Positions 1-12,052 are shown, counted from the first letter of the stretch. The stretch is 64,000 nt of DNA from Toxorhynchites rutilus septentrionalis (GCF_029784135.1 NC_073746.1:289369089-289433088); one strand, 5' to 3'. Notes: generated by a model not told the origin, from the sequence alone. Program-made: numbers and translations.

Positions 1-434
1 ATATCCACTTATCAAAATGCCGGTAGAAAGTCCAAAGCACAACCAAAAGTGCATTTCTATGCAGTACCGACGGCAATTACAAACAGCTGTTCTCCTAACA
101 GCTGTTCTGCAGACAGTGTACAGACTGTTTCCTTCATACACAAAACACAATAAAATAGTCTATTACACAATATCTACAGTTTATTCAACATACAACACAT
201 TTGGTTTTCACAGAATAACAAAATACTTTTACAGGCCCATTATTACAATCACAGATTAATTACATTTCACATTAAATTACGTAATACATTAAAATCCATA
301 AAATACAAATAATGTTCACGAATTCATTCCGGTATTCATCTGTATGAACCGTTTAATTCTTCTCCGTGGTGGACCGATAGCAACTGAGCTTGTTCCACTT
401 AGCGCCGATTTCACAGCGCACTGATGGTCACTGG
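1..434. other. no gene seen, AT-rich
   Basis: Nothing recognisable. There is a small direct duplication of the word AACAGCTGTTCT around 86-110. Short open frames here have no domain signal. Confidence 0.5.
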
Positions 435-805
435 GCCTGATTCTCGAATACACTTCACGGTGGAAACGAAATAAACGGCACGCCATTGAACTACGTTTTA
501 CGAGTTAGTGAAGTGCCGAAGATAATAATGAGTTTTCAGGCAGAACAAACACTTTTCAAAGAAAAAATCATTGATGAAAATTAACTTCTTCGTATCAAAC
601 TGGTATTCAATGTGGGTGGAAAACTTTGTTTTCTTCATGTGATATAATAATCTCATACAAAAATTTCATCTGAAGATAATTTGATATTATAATGATATGT
701 TTTAGTGGGAAACTAATATCGTATACAGATGTCGACACCGTACCGTTGTCATCGCGGATTCATTTCATTCCGCTTCCACTGTGAAGTGTATTCGAGAATC
801 AGGTC
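435..805. mobile_element. 371-bp MITE with ~40-bp terminal inverted repeats
   Basis: The left end (from 435) reads GGCCTGATTCTCGAATACAC. The reverse complement of the right end (to 805) reads GACCTGATTCTCGAATACAC. The match continues inward for about 40 bp with a few mismatches (TTCAC, then G/A GTGGAA). The AT-rich interior has no coding potential. This is the structure of a non-autonomous DNA transposon. I could not define the target duplication, so the superfamily is open. Confidence 0.75.
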
Positions 806-903
806 CGCTGTTGAACCCGTACTCGTACGATGTTATCCGAAACCAATAATTCGGAAGTGGTGAATTTCATCCTCCCTTTTGCTATCGTTCTGCGTGCGAT
901 CCT

Positions 904-1716
904 TCATCCACTTCTAGTATCTGAAACGACGGTTTTCCCAGGCTTCTCAGTTTAAAAGTACGTTTTAGGGAAACATCTTCGGTCTGCACAACGACAATCG
1001 AGTACAAAAGTACTCAACATAAAAAAATAACCCCGACTTGCATGTGTTTGCAAAACGGATTCCCCCAGGCACATTAATTTTGAAGCCATGTTAGGGAAAC
1101 ACAGCTCAGTGGGGAAAAAATACCCATACTTGCATGTTTTGACAAAGCGGATTCCCCCAGGCACGATGATTTTGAAGTCCGTGTTAGGGAAACACAACTC
1201 GGTGGGAACAAAAATACCCCCGACTTGCATGTATATTTACAGAGCGAATTTTCACAGGTACATGGTTTTTGAAGTCTGGTTTGGGGAAACCTTAAATTGG
1301 GTCAATCAAAACTTGGCAGTTAGGGCTTTTAGATAACGCTTGACATTTTACAGTTATTCAATTGTTCATCTCATGAAAAATAAAATTTTATTATTTGTGA
1401 TGCAAACATCTTTCCGATCTGTTGGGAAATGTTCGAGTTATAAGCATTCGAAATACGGGTAGGGTTAGCACACAAATCGGCAGAACCAATGTATGGGAAA
1501 AAAGGAAGTTCATCCAGTTTTCATGAATTCAAACCGATTAGAGATTGACGAATTGTAATGTATAGCATATTAAACAAATCTTAGAGAATTTCTGATTTGA
1601 CTGGTATGCAAATCATGAGAATTCGTTCACAGTGAAAATAGTTATTAACGTTTACTTTATTTCATAAAAACGTGACGTGTTTTCTGATTTGGCACCCTTC
1701 CTGAAAGACTACGTCA
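904..1716 (-). repeat. composite repeat copy A: satellite-like units joined to a palindrome-ended arm
   Basis: This is one uninterrupted copy of a family seen again, inverted, as 53784-54596 plus 62105-62605, and partly at 20825-21160 and 35335-35620. From 1028 to 1245 it holds three head-to-tail units of about 95 bp. Each contains CCCGACTTGCATGT, then GATTCCCCCAGGCAC or a variant, TTTTGAAGTC, and TAGGGAAACACA. From about 1480 comes an arm containing ATTGTAATGTATAGCATAT and TTATTTCATAAAAACGTGAC. It ends at 1708-1716 in GACTACGTC, half of the palindrome found in the other copies. No protein is encoded; open frames across it are by-products of the units. Confidence 0.75.
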
Positions 1717-4700
1717 AAAGAGAAAATTCGGAAAATTAAATTCCCATATCTTCTACAATTACATAGTGGCTGCTGTTAGTCCATTTGATGTTTGCGCTAG
1801 CCTGATAAAAGCCCTTTCCAGTTTCGAACAAAGATCAATTTTTTCGAAACTGGAAAGTGCTTTATCATATTTTCTGTATCAAACATTTATTCCATGTAAC
1901 GGAGAAACATGTTATTTACAAGTGGATGAAAAATCTTGCACGAGAATTGTGTCTGAAAATAATCTGATATTATAATGTCGAGTTTTGGTACAAGTACTGA
2001 CATTTTATAGTAAAAAATAATTATAAATGGTAGATTAGAAGATCAATCAATAAACAGTTCTGCGATTGGACCCATGAACGTGCGCTTAGTAAGAAAACGT
2101 GAATGTGTTAACGAAAAATAAATTTTAGGCGGGACGAAGTTTGCCGTGTCCGCTAGTTTACTATAAAAAAGACAATAAATTAGAAATAGTTTTTCAAATA
2201 TCTCGAGAATGGCCGCATTTAGAAGGAGATGATAATAAGTTTTTTGTTTTAAATCACATCAGGGTTCATAATTTGTGGCTAAAAATTGTTGTTAACATAT
2301 AAAAATTCGAAGTTTCGAAAATTCATAAAAAATGTATGTTCCTCAAAGTTTGTCAACAGTAGCATTACCATTTTGAACCTTTTTTTTTAAATTTTCTACA
2401 TGACTTCAATTTTATGCGAAATTTTTTATTTTAAAATTAAAAATACATAGTTTAGATATTGCAAATTAAAGGTTTTTTTTGTAAATAAAAATAAAGAGTA
2501 CTATTTTTCTTCTCAGTATATACTTTTTAACGTTTAACTTTCTAAGACACTATTTCAGTACGACTCATATTTTTAAGATATAAATTATCAAAGATTTCTT
2601 TTACTAAAAATGATACGCCCTTTCCAAAAGTTACACTTGAGTCAAAAAACCCCAATTACCGTGGAAAACTCATATTTCCTCCAACCCAAACGGAATACAA
2701 ACATTTATTCGAATCAGAAATACATGTTTTTAAAATATTTATTTTTAGGACGATTTCATTTGGAATTGCACATTTCCAATTGTGAATGTTTACAAGCAAC
2801 GATTTATTTTGGCAAATATTGATGAAAAGTTACGTTTTTGTTTTAGGTGATGGCGTTCCGTACTTTTTCGAATGTGGAGGAAATTATCGGAACGTGAAAA
2901 GGACCCGCTAGGCCATCTTTCTGATGAAGAAAATGATTAAGATTATAGTTCACTGAATGACAGAATTTAACTGAACTTAGCACAACTTATCAGTATTTTT
3001 TCAACTCTCCGTTTGTCTTCCTATCAAATCGTATCCGTCAAAAACAAAATGCATTTTTTCATTCATTTAACTATATTTTTTTAGCTTTCCATTCAGGTTC
3101 ACCTGTTTTGAATCGCACCTGCACCTACTTTTGGCATATTTGGTACACTTTTCCATGTTTTGATCTGTTTCCAAATCTCGAGTAATAAGCGATCGGAATT
3201 TCGTTGTGTGTCAGAGGTGATAGCTATGCTAAATATGTACACTAGAAGGCCCTTCAAAATCGCCTCTTGAAGGTGGAATCGTATTATTGGAAAAACTCTG
3301 AAAAAAAAACAAAACTGATTTGGATTCGAAACATCCTGTTTTATCACTATGCCAATGATTCACCAATCCATGTGGAACTAAGAAACAATCATGTCATCAA
3401 GAAACTTATTTATTGAGGATTCTCAATTCAACGGATTTTCTCGCTCGGTTAAATATAATCATTTCCATCAGTAGCAACAACAGCAGAAGACGCTTCCTTG
3501 CTAGGATTATTCACCATCGGGATGCCGGTGTCATCGTGTATCATTTCCTATTCCCGCCAAACTCTCCCTTATCTTCTATCTCATCCCAGGAACACAGTCT
3601 TGCAGGAAACACTGAAGTCGCACGCGATTATGCGATAAATTAAAAGGTAAACGTTACCTATTAATCGTAACGTTCAGGTTCAACGAATGTGATGACGGCC
3701 GGGTGTTTCGACCCGTCGGAACGACGAAGATGGTAGGGCATAGAGAAGGCACTAAGAATCCGTCATGTTGTCATCCTGTTTAGTTGGCTGCTGTTTCAAA
3801 GTTTTCACTTCTGCGAGCTTAGGAAGCTCGCCCGTGTGACGGGGGAAGACCACAATCGCTCAAATATGCGCCGATGTGCAAATAGAACAACATCTGGGAA
3901 TGATGCGGTGCTGCCGCAGTCGTAAATCAGGGAAACTTGAGCGCTGCTTCCGAGCGAGGAGGATTCTGCAGAAGGATAAAAGAAAGGGTACAGTTTTAGT
4001 ATTGAATAAATCAATAAAGTATTTATTCGTATACAATATCTAAATTACGAATCAGAAACTTCGACGAATTAGGGGTAATGGCATTTTTAAATTTTCAGCA
4101 TACACTTACTATCATTATCAAAATATCCGACAAAAACCGTTATAAAATCAATGTCCATTAATCATCTTTCGAGTTATATGCTCCAAAGTAGACCTCGTCG
4201 GCTGCGAAACACTTGTTCCAGCATTTGTTCCACTTCTCGCAACCCACCTGGGTCATCATTTTTTATAAAGCTAATACTGCCTCCAACCTTTTAATGACTT
4301 AATTGTTTCAAACTCTTGGAACTGGTGTCACATTGTTTGTTGTTCTTGTTGTTTTTTTAAGAAGAAGGTGGGATGAGGGTATTGATGAATGGTAACCGTG
4401 GCATTTTTGAAATAAAACTCATGAATGAACAAAGCAATCGATTTGCACCACATTGTAAAAAATTCTGTTGACAATATCGGATGAAATTTTTAAAGTGTAT
4501 GAACAAGTGTTTTTAATGTTCTTTGACATCAATGTACATAAAAATAAATCATAAAACAAAGGTGAGATGTACAACAAAAATAATCTGCTTCCACTATCTC
4601 TTACGTGTACACATTTAATATTTATACTGTTCCATCCAGGGCAAAGCGAACATAAATATATGAACAGCATAGCTATTTCCGATGGGTGGATAACTCGATA

Positions 4701-5410
4701 AATCGCCCTAGAAATGCCTTCATGATAGATGCTGACTAAGAATAGTTACAGTGAGAAGAACAGACAGACGACAGAAAAGGATTATACGTTTATTGGCCAA
4801 TTTCCAATACATATCACGCCTCCAGAAACCTCTTTTACGACTATGATATATTAGGACAGTATTTTTGTTAGTATAGTTTGATTATCAGGCATTGCTTGTA
4901 ACGTCTATAGATGTCCAAACGAGGAATCTTATGTACAAGTAGCGACAGATTGGCCCAGATCGAGAATCAGATTAATTTGATATTCTATCCTATCAAAGGT
5001 GAGCTTTCATTTAACTGCTTCTTAAAATGATTGAAAAATGATATCTGATATATTGTGCAACAAAAAAATATATATAATGTCATCTCGCCCAAATATTGAA
5101 ATTTTAATACAGCGCGGATTTGTTTCGGATTTGTTTTCACTGTATATAATCAAATCCTGTATATAATCGAGTCAAAAAAATTTTTTTTATCGTTTTTTAT
5201 GCACATATATTAGGATGGGGAAATAGTTATCTATTATTTTTTGGTGGAATTTATAATTATTTTCAAAAGAATTTTTTGTGTGAAATTTCACCTTTACAAT
5301 GAGCCTTTACTTGAAATTGTATGATCGATATTACGCGAGATATTGATCACTGAAGCCAGCTACCGAGAAAATAACGGATAACTTTTTCCCCAACCTAATA
5401 TTTCGTTTTT
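1717..5410. other. no gene seen
   Basis: AT-rich, presumably intergenic or intronic DNA. A moderately GC-richer patch at about 3690-3970 has no long reading frame and no recognisable domain. Around 5100-5175 the word TGTATATAATC repeats, as in a degraded MITE. I see no supportable gene. Confidence 0.45.
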
Positions 5411-5426
5411 GACGTAGGACTACGTC
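5411..5426. repeat. palindrome GACGTAG-GA-CTACGTC
   Basis: Perfect 7-bp inverted arms around a 2-bp spacer. The same palindrome, exact or slightly decayed, recurs at 12205, 16547, 16643, 35335, 37162, 49686, 53784 and 62855, always joined to repeat-family sequence. Confidence 0.8.
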
Positions 5427-5660
5427 TTTCATTTCTATACCGGGGTGTAAAATCAAAGTTTCGAAAACGAAAGCGTTACGCCGGAGACCGAGATTTTGAG
5501 CGTTAATAGCTCCTAAACAACTGAACGAAATGGTATGATAAACACTTCATTCGAAAGATAAAATGTCTACGCGTTATATACTTGTTACTTTTTGATCCAA
5601 AAACTTGTTTCAATAGTCTTAAAATTGCTTTCAAAACAGGCTATTGAAATCACCAATCGG

Positions 5661-5696
5661 TATATAAGCGAGCGGCGCTCGGAAATCCACTCAGTT
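5661..5696 (+). promoter_or_regulatory. core promoter-like TATA box plus initiator inside a repeat
   Basis: TATATAAG lies at 5661-5668 and TCAGTT at 5691-5696. If the A at 5693 is +1, the TATA box starts at -32, the canonical animal Pol II spacing. TCAGTT matches the arthropod initiator consensus TCAKTY. The site lies about 235 bp downstream of the palindrome at 5411, inside what looks like a mobile repeat and not next to a host gene. An LTR or an autonomous parent element's 5' end is a plausible source. Promoter activity is inferred. Confidence 0.5.
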
Positions 5697-5899
5697 CTAA
5701 TTGAACAGCGATTGGAGCATGTTGTCGCTGTTGCGGTGAAGCTCTTTATTTATCATGAAAGCGCGGATGAACGGTGTCACCAAGAGCCTGTTTGTGCACC
5801 CTAGGCCAGAAGGGAATCTATCAGGAGGAGAGTGATGCCACAAACGGTTCCCTGGGAAGACATCGCTACACACACATACACGCGCGGCTATTACACATC

Positions 5900-6800
5900 T
5901 AAATTAGTGAATTCAAATAACATTTTGGAAGTGAAAAACTTAAATGTTAGTAACATTTAATGTGTTATTATTAATTTTGTCCTAAAAATTCGCGAATGAA
6001 CTGCAAAGTTTAAAGCCTCTTAAAAACAAAGGACCTAAGGACCTAAAAATTCATATTGAACTTGGTTGTTTCCATCAATTAAATTAAGCTTTCTAATCGC
6101 TCTACAATTTGTTCTTTGACTTCTTACTTCTATCTATCTTAATATCGCGGCAATATCGATATGAAAAATTTCTGGTGAAAATTCAAGCAAAATCTTCAAA
6201 AATCACGATTTCGACCCCACTATAACATATGAAAGCCACTTAAATTTCACTTTAACGTTTAAAGGTAACATTTCGGTTTTACAACAGATGGCGTAACTTG
6301 ATTATTATTCCTGTGAAACAAATTTCCAGACATTCGTTGGAAAGCTACGGTCATTGCGCTTCTTTTCAGTATATGTCAAAAAGTTTGCAGTGACCCTCTC
6401 CCACGAATAGAACATCTCAGATAATTTCAATATGAATAAGTATTTACAATAATAAAGATTCCTACTGAAGATAGGGGAGAATCCAACCAAGGATTTTCCA
6501 ACAGGAACGATGGAATTTTCCATACTGTGCAAGTTGAAAATTCCCTACACATAGCAGGTAGCCAGTAAGTTAGTTCTAATGTTTTTAGAGTTCTGTACAT
6601 CATCACAGAGGGATCGAGGATTAGAGAGAAAAAATAAATCATTTGATAGTTGAACATCGAGAAGAACAGTTGTTTCTCTCGATAGAACAAAAAAGAAAAG
6701 TGCCCCAGACCGCTCGGGCGTTACAAGTTGAACCGTAATACACATAGATTTTTGCCACTTCGAATATTTCGAACTTCGTACCAACGATAGTGTTTTTGCG
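5900..6800. other. no gene seen
   Basis: AT-rich sequence leading into the mariner remnant. Overlapping short minus-strand open frames at 6305-7055 cross the transposase remnant on its antisense side and are not genes. Confidence 0.4.
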
Positions 6801-6804
6801 GTCA

Positions 6805-7656
6805 TCGCATTTTGGTGAAAGTTTATGGTGACCATGCTCCAACTGAGCGAACGTGTGGTTTGCGAACGGCGTGGTTTGCACGGTTAAAAGGTGGTAATTT
6901 TGACTTGAGAGACGAAGAACGTTCCGGACCGCCAAAAAAGTTCTAAGATGAAGAATTGGAGGCTTTACTCGATCAAGATCCGTTACAAACGCAACAAGAA
7001 TTTGTAGATACACTTGGAGTAGCTCAGCAAACCATATCCGATCGTTTAAAAGCAATGGGAATGATCCGAAAGATAGGACATTGGGTACCGTATGAATTAA
7101 AGCCGCGAGACGCCGAATGCCATTTTTTCATGTGCGAACAACTGCTCCAACGGCATAAAAGAAAGGGTTTTTTGCATCGAATCGTTACTGGCGATCAAAA
7201 GTGGATCCGATCCTAAACGTCGGGCAACGTATGGATACTCCGGCCATGCATTAACATCGACGGTTGCGCGGAATATTCACGGCCAGAAGGTTATGATGTC
7301 TATTTGGTAAGAAAAACGGCCACAATATGAGCAAAGACACGATAAAGTTATTTTGCAGCACGATAATACTTTCGCATATCGCGAAACCGAGCAAAACATA
7401 CTTGGAAACACTGAAATAGTAGATGCTATCCTATCCGCCATATTCTCCAGACATTGCTCCGTCGGATTACTACCTTTTTCGATCGATGCAACATGGCCCA
7501 GTTGACCAGCACTTCTCCAATTTTGATGAAGTCAAAAATTGGAGCGATTCGTGGTGAGTCGACAAACCGGCCGATCATTTCAACAAAGGGATTCGTGAAC
7601 TGCCAGAAAGATGAGTAAAAGTTATGACTAGCGATGGGCAATACTTTGAATATTAG
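6805..7656 (+). pseudogene. mariner transposase pseudogene (DD34D type)
   Basis: The remnant of a cut-and-paste transposase can be read across several frames. The helix-turn-helix half is recognisable: VYGDHAPTERTC near 6815, then GNFDLRDEERSG, then an open stretch 6956-7216 containing TLGVAQQTISDRLKAMGMI, WVPYELKPRD and FLHRIVTGDQKW. The D in TGDQKW is the first catalytic aspartate, with Q where the family has E. Further on come HDKVILQHDN near 7340 (second aspartate) and PPYSPDIAPSDYYLF near 7435 (third). SDGQYFEY and a stop lie at 7632-7656. About 850 bp survive against the usual ~1040. There are frameshifts near 6880, 7216 and 7400 and no clear N-terminus. Terminal repeats were not found. 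Confidence 0.85.
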
Positions 7657-7659
7657 ATT

Positions 7660-8060
7660 TGCAACCATTTTTGCAGAATGAAGCATTATTTTTTGAAAAA
7701 AAAAACGAAGAAGCTTACCGCTAAAACTTACTCCTATTAAATAACATTATGAAGCATAATCTTAGCTTTAGTATCGTTGGTTAGCATAGTTTTTATGAAT
7801 TTAACGATGTTGATGGTATCCACGTAAAAATTCGCATTCACTGTGGTTTAACAGTGTTTTTTTTATTTATTGTAAAGCTAGCCGATGACGTAGACTTTAG
7901 CATCTTTTCTTAGATTGAACATGAGAAAGCAGTATTACGCTATACATGAATACCAAATTACTTTCATTCAGACTGATTCGATTGCTGTATGAATAAAATT
8001 GGTGAGCTGGGAAAAAATATTATTGATATCAAGCCATAACTAATATTGGATCGTTATTTT
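7660..8060. other. no gene seen
   Basis: AT-rich DNA downstream of the mariner remnant. No repeat or gene recognised. Confidence 0.4.
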
Positions 8061-8190
8061 GAAAAATCTGTAATGAAAAATCTGTATGAAAACCTAAAAA
8101 ATCTTTAATCTGTATCTACCGATTCTTGGTATGAAAAAGTCGGAAAAATCTGTATAAATACAGATTATTCTGTGGATCTGGCAACCTAAA
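8060..8190. repeat. TCTGTAT-rich MITE end
   Basis: Several copies of AATCTGTAT lie close together, closing with CTGTGGATCTGGCAACCT. The same pattern (TCTGTAT runs beside a GTTGCCA or GTTGTCA edge) appears at 53668-53720 and 63600-63700. The three are probably ends of one dispersed inverted-repeat family. Confidence 0.45.
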
Positions 8191-8489
8191 GCACAAAAAG
8201 AAAAAAACGATGCGTGAAACAGTCGAGTTATAAGCGTTTGAATTCCTTCATTACTTCGTAACCTCTCGATGCCTCTGACTCCCTCGCCACAGCCGAGCCA
8301 TTGGTGCCAGCGACACCCAGCCGTCCCGATACTGTGCTCGAGTGCGGTGGCAGCTGGCATCCAACCCATAATTGCAGGCAAGTACACATTCATTCCGAAC
8401 AATCCGCTGCTTGAAATACGAAACATTTCTGGCTCATCGCCAGCTCCGGGCCATCGTCGTCCGATAAACTCGTGGACACAACCGAACGA

Positions 8490-9989
8490 GTTGCGGAGTG
8501 CTTGTCGCAGTGAAATCCACACTGCACTGTACCGAGATTTCGATACCTCATTGCAGTACGCTTGAACAAGTTGTTGTTTGTGTGAAACTTCCCAACCGAT
8601 GTTTGTACCTCCTATTTCCAACCAAGCTCTGAGATGGCGTTGTATCCCAACCACACTTTCGGCTCAGTCCTTAACAGATCGATCTTGGGCTAACGATATT
8701 ATTTTATTGCTCGGTGATTATAATCTTCCTCATCTGCAGTGGGATTTTGATAAGGATGTCAAAGGATACTTGCCTGTGAATGATTCTAGCGATGGAGAAT
8801 TCGTGATCACTGAATCCATCTCATCCTATGGCCTCGTACAAATCAACTCTCCTAGTGATTTTGAAGGCCAGACGCATTCGAACTACAAATTGACATGCAT
8901 AGCTGTGTGCATATTTCACCGATGACTAATTCCTTTGACCTGGATTTCAGACGATGTGACTTCAACTCTTTAAATAGCATATTTTCATTGCTCTACTGGG
9001 AGGAACTACTTCAAGATCGTACAGTTGATTCCGCCACCCATATGTTTTACGATACCCTCCTTGAGATCACATATTCGAATGTACCCCGCCGCCACCGTTC
9101 TATTAATAGGATCACCAGGAAGCCTTGGTGCCTCGAGTACCACAAGTTGTCGAATACGGTAACACAACAGCAAATCTACCTGATGAAGTTGCTGATCTTT
9201 TTCGACGATTCTTCCAAAGCGTGTTCAAGACTGAGCTGCCTCAACCAGGTTCTGGATGTTTTCGGAACTTACCGTCGCATCATACTCATCTACCTTTCTT
9301 CAATTTTACCCTGTACAAGAACTGCGCTTCATCATTGGCCTTTCCTCTGACAATACTCCTCAACAAGTCGCTCGAGGAAAGAACATTTCCTAGCCTATGG
9401 AAAACAGCGAAGATGATTCCTATCTACAAATCAGGCAGCTTGCGGCGCGTTGGAAATTACCGTGGAATATCCATCCTATGTTGCCTAGGGAAGCTACTCG
9501 AATCACTGATCCACACAGTGCTGCTGTCCGCAGCGAAACCGATGATATCTGAGCTTCAGCTTGTATTTGTACCCCATCGTTCCACAACTTAGAGTACGCC
9601 GCATTGGTCTGGGCCTCATACCACGTTTCCGAGATTGTACGTTTTGAGCGTTTACAGAAATGTTTCGTTCGCTCTGCATTGCGGCGTTTCCCGTGGAATG
9701 TCTCCGCCCATCTTCCGCATTATTCGGAACGTTATCGTCTACTCGACTTGGAATTGCTCACGGCAAGGCGGATGAAGATACAAAGAGTGATTGTATTCGA
9801 CATCCTCAGTGATAACATCGATTGAGCAGAGCTTCTACTGCATATTGCAATAAACTTTCCTCAACGTCAGCTGCGATTCTCAACACATTAATTGCTGTTC
9901 CCGAACATAGAACATGATATGGATAAAATAACCCATTCAGTTCCTGCCTCCGCGCCTTCAACAATGTCTGTGAAATTTTTGAGTCGAAC
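8490..9989 (+). pseudogene. old non-LTR retrotransposon ORF2 (endonuclease-RT) with palm deleted
   Basis: A decayed reading frame of a second retrotransposon family. From about 8495 an AP-like endonuclease can be read (GVLVAVKSTLHCTEISIP). It includes the catalytic-region motif LLLGDYNLPHLQWDF near 8705-8750. A linker follows at 8930-9165, then the fingers of the reverse transcriptase (SLWKTAKMIPIYKSG and VGNYRGISILCCLGKLLE, 9395-9500). At about 9589 the text jumps from PHRSTT straight to LEYAALVW. This removes the whole palm with the catalytic motifs A-C. The thumb and C-terminus (RLLDLELLTARR; then FESNMTK near 9975) follow, with stops and frameshifts. The element resumes at 12065 after a nested insertion. 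The clade is not assigned. Confidence 0.85.
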
Positions 9990-10001
9990 ATGACTAAAGA
10001 T
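9990..10001. repeat. target-site duplication, left (ATGACTAAAGAT)
   Basis: This 12-bp word is repeated exactly at 12053-12064, immediately after the poly(A) end of the I-like element, and so delimits that insertion. Confidence 0.92.
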
Positions 10002-12052
10002 AGTAGGATCAAACGAATCCGACCTGCAAGGACCCTTACAAGATACTTTGAACAATTTTTCAACCTGGGCCATTGGGCTAGGGATCGAATTCTCCACGGA
10101 GAAAACAGAGATGGTGGTTTTTTCTAGGAAGCATAGACCAGCAAAACCAAAGCTTCAACTTTTGGGTAAACCGATCACTCATGCTATGTCATTCAAGTAT
10201 CTTGGGGTCTGGTTCGACTCCAAATGTACTTGGGGGGCCCATATTAGGTATCTGAGTAAAAAATGTCAACAAAGAATAAACTTTCTCCGTACAATTACCG
10301 GCACCTGGTGGGGAGCCTATCCCGAAGATCTTATAATGTTGTATCGAACAACTATTCTCTCAGTGATGGAGTATGGCAGTTTCTGCTTTCAATCAGCTGC
10401 CAAAACACACCTCATTAAACTCGAGCGAATTCAGTATCTTTGTCTCCGTATCGCGTTGGGATGTATGCCCTCAACGCATACCATGAGTATCGAGGTTTTG
10501 GCAGGCCTACTCCCACTAAAAGATCGCTTCAATTTATTATCTCTTCGGTTCTTCATCCGGTGTAAGGTCATGAACCCATTGGTGATCGGAAATTTTGAGC
10601 AGCTGATCGAGCTAAATTTTCACTCCGGATTCATGAGTTCATATCATGAATTCATCTCCATGCAGGTTGATCCTTCTTCGTATATTCCCAACCGTGTTTG
10701 TTTCCCTGACTACATCAATTCCTCTGTGCATTTTGATCTGTCCATGAAGCAAGATATCCATGGATATTCAGATTACCAACGATCGAGGATCGCTCCAACG
10801 ATCTTCGATGAAAAGTATGGGGGTATCAATTGTGATAATATGTACTTTACTGATGGGTCCACTATAAACGAGTCCACAGGATTTGGAGTGTTCAACGAAT
10901 TTTTTAGCACCTCACACAGTCTTCAGAATCCTTGCTCAGTGTATATTGCTGAATTGGCAGCAATTCATTGGGCGCTGGACAGCGTCGCCTCACGACCTGT
11001 TGAACACTATTACATTGTAACGGATAGTCTTAGCTCTGTCGAAGCTATCCGTTCAGTGAGGCCGGAAAAGCACTCGCCGTACTTCCTTGAGAGAATACGA
11101 GAAAATTTGAGTGCTTTATCCAGACGCTGTTATGTCATTACCTTTGTGTGGGTCCCTTCTCATTGCTCAATTCCGGGTAATGAGAGGGCTGACTCATTAG
11201 CAAAGGTAGGTGCGATTGAAGGCGATATTTATCAGCGTCAAATCGCCTTCAATGAATTTTACTCTTTAGTCCGTAAAAATACCATCGCTAACTGGCAACG
11301 CAAATGGAACGAAGGTGAATTGGGCCGGTGGCTTCACTCGATTATCCCTAAGGTTAGCCTCAAACCATGGTTCAAAAGTCTGGACTTGAGTCGGGACTTT
11401 ATTCGCACCTTCTCCCGACTCATGTCCAATCACTGTTCGTTAGACGCGCTACTCTTTCGTTTCAATCTGGCCGGCAGCAATATCTGCGTTTGTGGCCGAG
11501 GCTACCACGACATCGAACACGTTGTTTGGTCGTGTGAGGTGTATCTTGTTGCCAGATCGAATTTAGAGAACTCCCTTCGGGCTAGAGGAAGGCAGCCCAA
11601 TGTGCCGGTGAGAGATGTGTTGGCTCGGTTAGACCTTGATTACATGTCCCAAATATATGTTTTCCTTAAATCTATCGATGTTCGTGTGTGATTATCCTTA
11701 TATCCTTATACCCTCCATTTCTTCCTTTATGAGTAATTGGTCCGCTTGCTATAAACAGGAGAATGAAATGTAAATTCACAATAGATGTACGAATAGATTT
11801 AAGAATTGAGTGTGTGTGATTATCAACATTGTAATAATTTCCTTATACCCCATCCTTTTCCTGAGAAAAATATGTCACCCTTCTAATCTCGAGTTCACCG
11901 CGAGTAATCGGTTTCCCACATTACTAACCATAGATTTAAGAAAATTGTTCATATATATAGTTTTAAAAATATATTTAAGATTTCGGCTCCTTTAAACTTA
12001 TGCAACTGAGCCTGTAAAAATAAACGAATTTATAAAAAAAAATAAAAAAAAA
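10002..12052 (+). mobile_element. 5'-truncated I-like non-LTR retrotransposon (copy 1)
   Basis: Homology to the full-length copy begins at GTAGGATCAA (10003, equal to about 59577 there) and runs to the A-rich tail at 12030-12052. The insertion is 2.05 kb, so roughly two thirds of the element was lost by 5' truncation, as expected of target-primed reverse transcription. It lies inside the older retrotransposon and is flanked by the 12-bp duplication. The 3' UTR (11692-12030) is shared with copy 2, including a small non-conserved open frame. Divergence from copy 2 is only a few substitutions per hundred bases. Confidence 0.95.
10048..11691 (+). CDS. I-like ORF2 C-terminal part: RT thumb plus RNase H (partial)
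   Basis: 547 codons are open without interruption. They represent the end of the pol-like protein of an I-group retrotransposon. Residues 1-150 cover the region after RT motif C (FKYLGVWFDSKCTWGAHI, residues ~49-66). A complete RNase H follows: YFTDGST (~268, first Asp), IAELAAIHWALD (~300, Glu), VTDSLSSV (~325, Asp) and PSHCSIPGNERAD (~371-383, His and last Asp). A C-terminal zinc-like motif CVCGRGYHDIEHVVWSC lies at ~480-497. RNase H would degrade the RNA strand of the RNA-DNA hybrid during insertion. The endonuclease and RT catalytic core are missing because the copy is 5' truncated. The listed ATG is internal to the ancestral frame and not a true start. Confidence 0.92.
   Translation: MNNFSTWAIGLGIEFSTEKTEMVVFSRKHRPAKPKLQLLGKPITHAMSFKYLGVWFDSKCTWGAHIRYLSKKCQQRINFLRTITGTWWGAYPEDLIMLYRTTILSVMEYGSFCFQSAAKTHLIKLERIQYLCLRIALGCMPSTHTMSIEVLAGLLPLKDRFNLLSLRFFIRCKVMNPLVIGNFEQLIELNFHSGFMSSYHEFISMQVDPSSYIPNRVCFPDYINSSVHFDLSMKQDIHGYSDYQRSRIAPTIFDEKYGGINCDNMYFTDGSTINESTGFGVFNEFFSTSHSLQNPCSVYIAELAAIHWALDSVASRPVEHYYIVTDSLSSVEAIRSVRPEKHSPYFLERIRENLSALSRRCYVITFVWVPSHCSIPGNERADSLAKVGAIEGDIYQRQIAFNEFYSLVRKNTIANWQRKWNEGELGRWLHSIIPKVSLKPWFKSLDLSRDFIRTFSRLMSNHCSLDALLFRFNLAGSNICVCGRGYHDIEHVVWSCEVYLVARSNLENSLRARGRQPNVPVRDVLARLDLDYMSQIYVFLKSIDVRV

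Noticed and set aside
8094..8654. 186 aa minus-strand open frame
   Set aside because: It runs antisense to the endonuclease part of the older retrotransposon and has no domain of its own.
11810..11995. Small ORF in the I-like 3' UTR, also at 61382-61564
   Set aside because: It is present in both copies just because the UTR is duplicated. The copies differ by an indel that alters the peptide, and no domain is visible.
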